From: Cryptomeria japonica
Lineage: Eukaryota; Streptophyta; Pinopsida; Cupressales; Cupressaceae
NCBI RefSeq assembly: GCF_030272615.1
Contig: NC_081405.1
Location: 309,721,374 to 309,785,373, forward strand
DNA length: 64,000 nucleotides
Reading direction: 5' to 3'
Of this stretch, positions 21,526 through 31,275 are shown one piece after another. Position 1 is the first letter of the stretch. Every line of letters begins with the position of its first letter. Both the position numbers and the translations under genes were made by a program. The notes under the pieces are model-generated. The model was not told the origin of the DNA and made no database searches. It worked only from the letters and a program-made list of their open reading frames with translations.

Positions 21526-21535
21526 TAAGGGGGGG
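21526..21535 (+). other. Polypurine tract of Copia-1
   Basis: An AAGGGGGGG-type run directly precedes the 3' LTR TGTTGGTG. Other G-runs lie upstream (21250, 21285, 21356) between the end of pol and this site. Confidence 0.85.
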
Positions 21536-21970
21536 TGTTGGTGTAAATAAATATTCATTTTGGATATTATTACACTTACTTAAGTTAACTTAGGATAATG
21601 CATCTCTTCGTAGTTTGGATTTGAGACACTTAGGGAAGTGTGCACATAGGGATAGAGCTTGTAGTATAAATTCCACCTTTTGTGGTCTTATTTTGCTATT
21701 ACACTCCACATTTTGTGGGTCATCCACCTCTTGTGGAATATTATATTATTTCTCCTACCTACCCCTAGTATTTCTTACCTACCCTTGTTTCTCATTGAGC
21801 CACATGTCATATTTGTGTGCTCATACATCCATATGGCCTTGCCTATATTCATTGTATTGGTTAATCCAGTTGATCATTTTTGCATATTGAGGAGAATACA
21901 GTTTGTTCTTGTCATTCTATTGTCTCTTTTATGCTTTTCATTGTGCCCTTGATCTTGGTAAAATCCTACA
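21536..21970 (+). repeat. Copia-1 3' LTR
   Basis: It is 435 bp and near-identical to 15211-15659. It lacks 14 bp (TAAGCAGGCCTATA) at about 21848, which removes the TATA box. Confidence 0.94.
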
Positions 21971-21975
21971 GCATT

Positions 21976-22460
21976 CAACCAAATGATTTTTCTCTCAAGA
22001 CAAGCTACACCAATTTCGTTAGCTAGATCTGAAAATGTTAGCTCAAAATAAACTGAATCTGAAACATTAAATGCAAGACCAAAAACTAAATCAATAAACT
22101 CCAAAAATGAGATCAATGCACACAGACGCGGTTACCCTAGACATAGATGCGACTCTCTGACATAGACATGCTTCTGCGAGACACAGACGCGGATCTAGAA
22201 CCCAGACACGACTTTTGGACACAGACGCGTCTAAAAACACCGCAGACATGACTGAGGAACATAGATGCGGTTTTCAAAATCTGCAAAATAAAATACTATC
22301 GAGGACATAGACGCGATTCCAAATGCCACAGATGTGGCAGAAAATCAAAAACGCGATACGAAAGTACACAGGCACAAAAATACCAAAATATTGTCAAAAA
22401 TGTCAGATCTGCAACTTCAAACACAACATCTACAACAAAATGTTAAATGCAAAAGGGACA
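21976..22460 (-). other. Tat-1 leader, LTR-proximal part with motif array
   Basis: About ten degenerate copies of ACACAGACGCGG (plus strand; CGCGTCTGTGT in gag-pol sense) occupy 22110-22365. Together with 13930-14145 they make the gag-pol leader a motif-dense region. No gene is supported. Confidence 0.7.
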
Positions 22461-22472
22461 AGAGTCCCACCA
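22461..22472 (-). other. Candidate primer binding site of Tat-1
   Basis: On the minus strand TGGTGGGACTCT starts 12 nt after the 5' LTR. It has the TGG start expected for pairing with a tRNA CCA end. The tRNA is not identified, and the 12-nt gap is larger than usual. Confidence 0.4.
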
Positions 22473-22484
22473 GGCGTGGTAAAA

Positions 22485-23255
22485 TGTTTATGGTGAAAAT
22501 GGATAACAATAACGATATTGAAAGTCTAAATGAATTCAACCACAAAACCCTATCCTAACAACAACAAAGATCCACCATAACATATGAAGATTACCTAAGA
22601 CAGTACAAATCAAATGAAATCACAAAGACTATACCATCACATGTCCAATAGGGTTTGGATCTCCATTCTTCCTATCTCCATTGATCTTGCTTGATATATT
22701 TGCTCTCAGATTTTATGTGCACAAGAGCTCAACAAAGAACAAAATGTGGTTGCAAGTAGGATCGCATATGCCAAGTAGTCAATTGATCAAGTAGTTAGGT
22801 AGTTAGGGTTTGATAATGAAGGAAGCATCTCCTTATATAGAAGACACAATATGAAATGGAGGATAAGATTGAGAGGTGTAAAAGGAGGTCGGCTATGATT
22901 AGAGGGTAGGTAGAGGAAATAAGAAATTAATAAGAGGGTAGGTAGTGTATGAATTAAGAGATGAATGACATGTGTCATGGGTAGAAAAGGTTAATGAATT
23001 AATTAAATAAATAAAGATTTATTTAATTAATAGAAGAAGTGGGATCAATTAAATAAATAAGATATTTATTTAATTTAGGAAAAGGATAATTTAAATAAAT
23101 AAATGTATTTATTTAAATGAGAAATAAGGCTAGAAGAAGATAAATGAATTAATTAAATAAATAAAGATTTATTTAATTAATAGAAGAATTAGGCTAAAGT
23201 AATTAAATAAATAAAATATTTATTTAATTAGACTGGACATTTTTGGGTGTCTATA
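22485..23255 (-). repeat. Tat-1 5' LTR
   Basis: It is homologous over its whole length to 207-971. Its outer terminus is mutated (TGTCTATA instead of TGTCTACA). The ACAAC duplication follows at 23256-23260. It has the TATA box (22832-22840) and the palindrome series. Confidence 0.93.
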
Positions 23256-23260
23256 ACAAC

Positions 23261-26200
23261 AACTATAATCATATGATCTCCATTTAACTTGATATACAAG
23301 TTGTTGTCTACATTCCCTTTCCAGAATCCTTTCTCTTCCAAGTATTTGTCTAATTGGAAATACCATGCTCTAGTGGCCTACTTCAAACCATACAGTTCTT
23401 TCTTCAACCAACATATAAAAATCTCATCATCATGTAATAGATATCCTTTCGGTTGTTCCATATACACTTCCTCTTCAAGACTACCATTCAAAAATGTAGA
23501 TTTGACATCCATTTGGTAAACCTTGTATCCTTTATAGGAAGAGAAAGCTAAAAACATTATTATTGCCTCTAACCTAGCAACTAGTGCAAAGGTTTCTTCA
23601 AATTCAATACCTTCCACTTGAGCATACCCTTTACAAACTAACCTTTCTTTATGCCAGATTAACTTCCCTTCTTCATTACATTTATTTCAGTAGACCCACT
23701 TGGTGTCTATGACATTCTTGTCTGTTGGTCTAGGAACAAGTTCCCAAGTTTTATTTTTCCCAATTTTGTCATCTCTTCATCCATGACATCTACCCACTTT
23801 TCACTTTTTCTAGCTTCATCAAATGTTTTGGGCTCAAGTTCTTTCATGAGGAATAAATTTACCTTCTCATCATTTCGGGCTAGTCTCCTTCTGGTCTACA
23901 CACCTTCAGTTTTATCTCCTATGATCTATTCTTCTAGATGGTTCTTCTACACATATCGGTTTGGGTTCTTTCTTGGTGCTTCTTCTACTGGTCCATTGTC
24001 AGATTGTTCTTCATACTCAACATAAGAATCATTAATGTAGGGGGCCAGTGCAGATTTTCTCTTATGTAGGCCTTCATCTATTCTCACATTTATACTATCA
24101 ACCATTTTCTTAATCTCTTCTTGTAGCATTTGTAGGCTTTACTATTGGTTGAGTAACCCAAGAATATTCCTTCATCACTATGGGAATCAAAACTTCCTAA
24201 TCCATCAACATCTCTTTTGATGAAACACTTACTTTCAAACACTCTAAAATGCTTTAGTGATGGTTTTCGGTCATAACATAACTCATAAGGAGTCAATATA
24301 CTATTCACTCTTAACTATACCCGATTTAATATGTAGATGGTAGTATGAACTACCTCCTTCCAGTACGTATCTGGTATTTTGGCCTCATTCAACATTGTTC
24401 TAGCCATCTTCTTCATTGTCCTATTCTTCCTCTATGCCACACCATTTTGTTGTGGTGTTCTTGTTGTTGAATGTTGTCTTTGGATTCCATGTCTCTCACA
24501 ATAGTCAATAAACTCATTGGAAGAATATTCTCCACCTCAATTTGATCTTAAGCATTTTAACCAATAGCCACTATCATTTTCAACCATTCTTTTGAAAATA
24601 TTGAATCTTTCAAATGCATGTTCTTTGTCATGTAGAAATGTTACCCAAGTCAGCCTTGAGTAGTCATCAATGAATAACATGAAGTATCTCTCACCAACGA
24701 GAGCCCTTTTCCTTGTTGGTCCACAAAAATCTATATGTACTAATTCTAGAGGTCTTGAACTATTGTACTCTTTTGTTTTGCAACTTACTTTGATTTGCTT
24801 GCCTCTGATGCATTTATCACAAAAAGTACTTGCCAGTTTAGTTATTTGTGGGATATTTCTTACATACCAATTTTTTATTATCTTCACCAGATTATCAAAG
24901 TTCACATGGCCTAATCTCCAGTGCCACAACCAAATTTCATCAACCTATCCCATCATGCATTAGGACTCATAGAATTCCTTCAGATTGTAAACAATAACAT
25001 CTTTCCTCTTCGCTTCTGCCACAACTTGACCGATACTCTGCTTGCTTATCTAACAACTGGTAGAGTCAAATGTGAACTTGTAACCCTATCACACATCTAA
25101 CTTACACTCAGTAGGTTATTCTTTAGTCCTTCCACATAGTACACATCATGAGTGTTGATATTTCCATCAATATTCAGTGTACCATGACCCTTAACCGTGA
25201 TATAGTAGTTGTCACCAAATCAAATAGAACGACCATTCCAATCATCAAGCTTGATAAAAAATTTCTTGTCTAGGGTCATGTGATTTGAGTAACCACTATC
25301 TACTACCCATAGATTCCTCCTTTCAGCATGTAGAGCAGTCTACACAGTCAAGCTTGACTCTGTCTTAATCTTCTCCTTCTCTATCCAAACTAATTTCTCT
25401 TCTTTCTTATCCTCTTCTGTCATCTTGTGCTCCAATTTTGTCTCTACTTTATGATCTAGTACTATTTTCGTTTGCTCATTATTTCTCATCTTACAATGTC
25501 TTTCTATGTGACCAAAATTTTGACACATAACATTTCATAGTAGCATTGAAGGATGTATTCAAAGCATTCTTGTAGGACATCTACACATTTCTCCTACACT
25601 CATAACTCTTATGACCAAACTCATTGCAATTATAACATGTGACATTTGTACTTTGTAATATAGCAAATGAGTTTCTACTCTCAAAGTTGGGGTTTACATT
25701 CGTCTTGCTACATTCTTCCATTCTATGGCCAAAATTATTACACCAATGACAGTAACCATAGAATTCAGATACATACCAATTTTGTGTCCTAGTAGTAGCA
25801 TGATTTTGTCTTATTGGATATCTTCTCCTCACTTGATGAACTCTAGTGAAACCTTGGTCATCAACCCTCCTCATTCCTTTATTTCCAGCATACTGATTTG
25901 TATGTTGAATTGAGATAACACATGACTTCTTTTTCTTAGATTTGACAACAATTTATACCTGCTTGACCTTACTCTCACTGGATGACATGAATTGTATCTC
26001 CTTTTCAATTGAGTCCTTCCTTCTAGAAATTTGCCCCTTTTCAAATCCAACTCCACCGACATCCTTTGAATATTTTTTCTTGCTCAATATTTTATCTATG
26101 ACCTTTGTGCTACTATCATACTTTCTTCTCATTATCAGTTAATTCTTGCTCTTCTCTAATTCCTTCCAAAGTTTAACAATTTTTTCTTCTAGGTTCTGAT

Positions 26201-27445
26201 GCTCCTTCTCCTTTTCACTAATCCTCTTGGCCTCTTCCAATTTAAGTTTTAGATCTACAATTGTTTTCTTGGGTTCTTCAAGAGATTGCTCCAACATCTC
26301 TTATTCTTCAACTGAAGCCTTTTTCACCTTCTTCAAATCTCTTCTTGTTTTCTTCAGCTCTTCCAAGGCACTGATGAGCTCTACTTCAATATCTACTTCT
26401 CCTTTTTTTTCTTCTTCTTCTCCTTCTTCTGGTATCGGTGCCTTGGGCCATAAAAAAGTTTTCTTTGACTTCACCTTCACTGTAATAGTCATCTGAGGCA
26501 CTCTCCTCATCTGTGGTGACATTTTCATGTGTGTAAAGGTTACTCTACTTATGGTTTCCTCTTCTACCATGGCGGTAGACGTTCTTCTTCTTGTCTTTAC
26601 TGATTGATATTATACCACTTGATTGATCATCTTCATCCTTATCACCATAGGGACATTTGGCAGCAAAATGTCCAATCTTTCCACAGTTGAAATATTTCAG
26701 GGGAACTTGCCTTTGTATTTTCTGGAACCCCTCTTGAGTCTTTTGACAAAATTTTCCATGATATCATTTGAATCTTCACCAGTTCCATCTTGAGCAGAAT
26801 CATCTTTTCCTTTCCATGGTGTTTTGAATGCAACTTCTTTCTTCACAACCTCATTACTGGCAGTCCTCATCTCATAAGTAGTTAGGGAACCATATAGCTC
26901 ATCCATTGTAAATGTTTTCAAGTCTTTTTCTTCGTCTATTGCTCAAACCTTTGTATCATACTTAGATATGAGAGATCTAAGTACTTTTTTCACTACCTCC
27001 TCATCTTTTATTTCTTCTCCAATCCCTCTAATGGTGTTTGTTGTTTCATCAATCCTTTGGAGATAGTCATCAATCTTCTCTTCATATCTCATCTTCAAAA
27101 CCTCAATTTTTTCTCTCAATGTATGTAACTTGGCTTCCTTGACTTTAGCATTACCTTCAAATATTTCTACAACTTATCCCAAATTTCTTTGGCAGATGAG
27201 CAGTGCATTACATTAACAAAGTCATTATCAGATAACCCACTAAGAATGGAATTTTTAGCTTTATTATTGTTCTCAAATTCTTTCTTAGCATCTAGATTAG
27301 TAGGGGGAACACTTGGGACTGCATACCCATTCACAACAACATCCATACATCAAAACCTAGAGAGGACAAATAGGTTTCCATTCTTCTACTTCAAAAGGCA
27401 TAGTTGACACCATAAAACATAGGATCTTTTGAAGAGGCAAATTCA
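23261..27445 (-). pseudogene. Copia-3 gag-pol, interrupted in RT by Tat-1
   Basis: Reading from right to left on the minus strand: gag with a UBN2-like start (about 27440), a first zinc knuckle whose leading Cys is Tyr (YFNCGKIGHFAAKC, 26650-26692), and a charged coiled-coil-like middle (26301-26570). Then come knuckles CHWCNNFGHRMEEC (25710-25751), CYNCNEFGHKSYEC (25596-25637) and a frameshifted one near 25495-25543. Protease VVDSGYSNHMT is near 25300, the MWHWRLGHVNFDNL block and integrase FIDDYSRLTWVTF lie in 24537-24929, and integrase continues to about 24090. RT includes [23 protein letters not shown] (23378-23617). Many stops and several frameshifts are present. The rest of RT is at 1-206. 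Confidence 0.88.
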
Positions 27446-27531
27446 TTTCTTTCCATTGTGAACACTTGACATGATCTACCCAAGCTAGATAACACTTTGA
27501 CAAAACAAGGCACCTAGGTTCAATTATCAAT

Positions 27532-29146
27532 TGTTGGACACAATAGACACTGAGAGGGGGGTGAATAAGGGATATATCGATACAATATAAAAAAAAAAAA
27601 GTGCTGACCGGTAAACCAAACAATGCAAACTAAGTGTGTGAAATGATCAATATAACACATACACAAGAATGCATCATAGAATACCAGATATACAAGAAAA
27701 ACCCAATGTGGGAAAAAACTTGGTGAGCATAGCTACTGGAGATCTTTTGCTCCAATCCAAAATCACAATGAAAATGTTCTTATTACAATTTTAGGGAACC
27801 GACCCCTGATTTATGAGCACCAACTCAAAGGAGCACCAAACCATGATCTATTTATAGGCTACAACCTAAAGGAGCTACAACCCCTTCACTAAGCAACTAC
27901 TTAGTGAAGACTATATGAAGATTCAAATACATAAATAAATTCCCTGTTGCAAATAAAGCACTATTAGTTTCAATCTTACCAATCTGTGAAAAAATCCACA
28001 CACCATGCACCAATGCCTTTATGTAGATTCTTACTTTGCTAAATCTTCTCTCCCTCTGACTTCTAGATTCACCTCACACTTGATCACACTTTTCCAGATT
28101 CAGCCTCTTCCGGTTTTGAGACCTCTGTGTTGTACACTTTCTCTATTGATTTGTCCTTTTTACGGTCTTACTTGTCCCTTCTCATCGGTACATAGGCACT
28201 TCATATTTCTCTTATTTTTCACTCAAACAGACTTTTCCCATACATTTTTATTCTCAGCATCATCCAACCGCTCCAACAATCAATTTTGTCTTACATATCT
28301 ATAAACAAGTCTTCCTGTCAAAAACTAATTCAAACTTCAGCTAATTAGGCTTTCTACTTCTGATCAAATCGGTATCCAATCTGATTTTATCTACCTTGGA
28401 TTGCTCACCAAATTTGAGGAAATGCATTTCTACATATTTTTATTCATCCAATGCATGTTTGCTAAAAATATCAAACTTAACCCTACTTTATGGCCTTGAT
28501 CTTTGTCGACCTCATTTATAATCTAGTTGTTTTTAACTGAAGGTTAATCTCAAATATGATTTTATGCTTTGAATACAATTCCATCAATTGTCTGATCATT
28601 CTCTGTCATTCATTCTACCTCGAGCTACATCAGTCTGTCATCAACCCATGATTTATAGTTTTATCATTTAATGACCACCTACTACATAGATAACCAAGTC
28701 GATGAGCTTTTCACTGACCTCTATATGTTTTACACCTAAGCTCCATGAGGCACACATGAACATACATTTAACTCACCAACATAGTTTCAATTCAAACTTG
28801 AACATTCAACAAGTCCTTCTACTAGTACATACCCTTATCGGTACATCCAACATACTAAACAATTACTCTTACCGACAACATATCCTCCAAACAATTCATC
28901 TTGCCTTTCGGCTGCTCATCGGGTGTTGTTGTTATTTATATAACATTTTGCCTCTTCATTGCAAACAAACAACTAACCTTCATACTGATTTATGCCTTAC
29001 CAGTTATTACTCATGCATGCCAACACACTCCTGCATCTCACCTCATACTAGTGATATCATATGTCAACTTAGAACATACATCTCTTCTTTATGTCAATTC
29101 AATCTTCTTCATACTGGTTGACATAAATGAGAACTTAATGCCAAAA
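27532..29146 (-). repeat. Copia-3 5' LTR
   Basis: In plus orientation it begins TGTTGGACAC at 27532 and ends near CCAAAA at 29146 (in element sense TTTTGGCATT, probably mutated from TGTTGGCATT). The ATTCACCCCCCTCTCAG segment near its 3' end (27549-27567) is shared with Copia-2 and the solo LTR at 48895. The right end is placed where Gypsy-4 coding sequence resumes. Length is about 1.6 kb; the partner LTR is outside the window. Confidence 0.7.
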
Positions 29147-30320
29147 CTTTCACCTAACTCATTAGGGTTCTCCTAATAACTAGGGCTTCTCCCCTTTTAG
29201 CATCATCAAAATGTTTAGACTAAGCTTTTTGGTCTACATACACAACTCATGCATGGCCATCATTTCTTTTTCTTGTCCTTCATTCATGTTGTGGACATTC
29301 AAAGGCTCTATGCCTTTCTTTACCACACTACAAACAAGTTCCTCTGAAACCTCCTCTCCTAGACCCTTGTTCAAGATTTCCTCTTCCTCTTCCTCTATGT
29401 TCAACATTATTTTGATCGTGGAGCCGATAGAAATTATCTCCCTTCTACTTTTGGTTGGTACCCATATCTTCATTTTTCTCCTAATCCTTATTTCGATCCC
29501 TAAAGGATCTTCCATCTCCTTTGCCACCTTGGGATTTCGCTTTTTATTTTCCTTCAATTCTCTTACTCAAATTCTCTCCAACCTTCAAATAAAACTAATA
29601 TACCTCTTCAATATTGGCTATTCTGACTAGACTCGGCTCCTCTTGAATACTTGACCTTAACCCATTGAGATAACATGTGACCTTTTCCTTATTAGCCTCT
29701 ACATGGCCTATTCTGATAATTATCTTGTAGAATTATTTTATATATTCCCTTACAGACTTGCTACCTTGCTTCAACCCTTGTGATTTCTTCAACAGATCCA
29801 ACTCATACTCCATAGAAATGAACTATTTCTTTAGTTTATCAACCATATGATCCCTTCCAGTGATCTTTCCCTTTCCTCTCCGATTTCTATCTCATTGGAC
29901 CTCTTTCCACCACATATTTGCATGATTGTTTATCTTTATTTTTGCAAAATTGACCTGATCTAGGTCTGCTATCTCCTCATATTGAAAATATTCCTCCAAT
30001 TCATTGATCCAGTCGATCAACTCTTTTGGGTTTAGATTTCCAAAATAATAAGAGACTTCAATTTTGGGTCTCTTCCCAATTTAGGATATGGCCCTCAACC
30101 ATCAAGCTTGATCTTGATCTATTTCTTCTTCTTATTCACTTGAATATATATATTCAATCTCTCCTTCATCATCACTTTTTCCTCTCCTTGGATTAAACCC
30201 TCTTCGCAAGTCTTCTTGCAATGCATCAATTTGTCTGTGGAGGGCTCTCAAACCCTCATTTGCCAAAGCATTTCTTCCACCCGCATTTCTGGCACTAGCA
30301 TTTTTTCCAACATGTATCAC
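29147..30320 (-). pseudogene. Gypsy-4 gag
   Basis: The minus strand gives an N-terminal part with LRALHRQIDALQEDLRRGFN (30132-30320). Next is a degenerate Retrotrans_gag (PF03732-like) region with QGSKSVREYIK and YLNGLRSS-type blocks (about 29640-29830). A CCHC knuckle with a stop inside it follows (C-x2-CGKERHRAFEC, about 29290-29340), then DDAKRGEALVIRRTL near 29160-29200, typical just before gypsy protease. Many stops and frame changes show it is dead. Confidence 0.75.
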
Positions 30321-30414
30321 TCTTGGAGGAATCTTGAATATGAGCCCACAATCACAAGTCCTAGTGAAAACTACCTCACAATCAATGATCTACTTACACA
30401 CCCAAGAACAACTT

Positions 30415-30426
30415 GCTCTGATACCA
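30415..30426 (-). other. Primer binding site of Gypsy-4 (initiator Met tRNA)
   Basis: The minus strand reads TGGTATCAGAGC, a perfect match to the canonical site, two bases inside the 5' LTR boundary at 30429. Confidence 0.9.
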
Positions 30427-30428
30427 CT

Positions 30429-31275
30429 TGATGAGGACAAAACCCAAGAAAGAGAAAATACAGTGAATCGTAATAAAACAAAAGATTATATTATTATTAT
30501 CTACAAACAAGAAATTAAAAAAAAAGAAAAATATGCAATTACAATCTAGAGGAATAAATCCTCACAACCTACAACATAGCTTATTGATTTTTTTGGAAAC
30601 CCTTTACAATGCAAATTGTCCAACCTGAAAACTAAAGTCCAAAAAACTCACTAGTTTCCTCAATGAGTCCTAAATAAAATTTCTCCATCTTGGAGCCAAA
30701 ATTACAATTTATAAATTTACCATTTGGTGAACAAATGCCAAAACATGAGATTGGAAATTTCAAAAATTAGCCAGATTCGAAAAATTGAAAACTTTCTGAA
30801 AAATTGTCCAACTTTCGGTAGACATAACTTTTGATCTAGGAATCAGATTGACAAATTGTTTGAAGCATCAAAAATTTCTCTAAGTTAATAATATGTTAAG
30901 AATCCACTTTGTCAATTCTCACCACTTTTGAGGCCATTTAGGGATGATTAATGCCTAAAACCTGACTTAAAAGATTTTTTTTCAGTTTTTTTAGAAAACT
31001 GAAACTTGAGTAACTTTCAAACTATAAATGATTTTAATTTGATTCTTTCACCAAAGTTCTTATTTTTCCTTCCTTGATCTTCCTGCAAAATTTTGTCTGC
31101 ATTAGCTTTTAAATAAAAACTTGCTATTTTTTGACAAGTTGCTAGAAAAAGTAGCTTCTCAATTGTGAGAGCTAGAATATCTTATTTGTCCAAATGGGTA
31201 TCTAGAACTGCAAAAACATTAAAAGAAAACTAAACAAAAAGAAACATTTTTGGGTGATGTAGGATTGCCCTAACA
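30429..31275 (-). repeat. Gypsy-4 5' LTR
   Basis: In element sense it runs from TGTTAGGGCAATCC to CCTCATCA (847 bp) and ends two bases before the primer binding site. On the right it abuts Tat-2 RT sequence at 31276. The partner LTR is not in the window, so the duplication cannot be tested; the adjacent five bases are CCATC. Confidence 0.82.

Larger units (their letters stand above)
15211..21970 (+). mobile_element. Copia-1: complete Ty1/copia LTR retrotransposon nested in Tat-1
   Basis: Both LTRs (15211-15659 and 21536-21970), the primer binding site, the polypurine tract and a full gag-protease-integrase-RT-RNase H order are present in 6,760 bp. Integrase precedes RT, as in Ty1/copia. The LTRs differ by 12 substitutions over about 435 bp plus one 14-bp deletion (hand count). 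The coding frame is disabled only by nonsense changes. It lies in opposite orientation to its host, in the host's leader. Confidence 0.95.
207..23255 (-). mobile_element. Tat-1: Ty3/gypsy Tat-lineage LTR retrotransposon with antisense PMD gene
   Basis: In element sense (minus strand) the order is 5' LTR (22485-23255), leader (interrupted by Copia-1), gag-protease, a G-patch-like segment, RT, RNase H, a second archaeal-type RNase H, integrase, spacer, antisense PMD gene, polypurine tract and 3' LTR (207-971). The paired RNase H domains and an extra antisense ORF after pol are Tat/Ogre hallmarks. Without Copia-1 the element is about 16.3 kb. The LTRs differ by roughly 15 substitutions and two or three indels over about 760 bp by hand count. 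Every ORF is broken, so it is non-autonomous today. It interrupts Copia-3. Confidence 0.92.
29147..31275 (-). mobile_element. Gypsy-4: 5' part of a Ty3/gypsy element
   Basis: It consists of the 5' LTR (30429-31275), a methionine-tRNA-type primer binding site and gag. It is cut at 29147 by Copia-3 and expected to continue left of the window. It interrupts the RT gene of Tat-2 at 31276. The lineage within Ty3/gypsy cannot be fixed from gag alone. Confidence 0.75.

Noticed and set aside
28005-29176. Several open frames of 90-140 codons on the plus strand
   Set aside because: They lie inside the Copia-3 5' LTR on the non-coding side, with biased composition and no domain.
29211-29630. Plus-strand open frame of 139 codons
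   Set aside because: It is the complement of the Gypsy-4 gag knuckle region, where the minus strand shows the family motifs.
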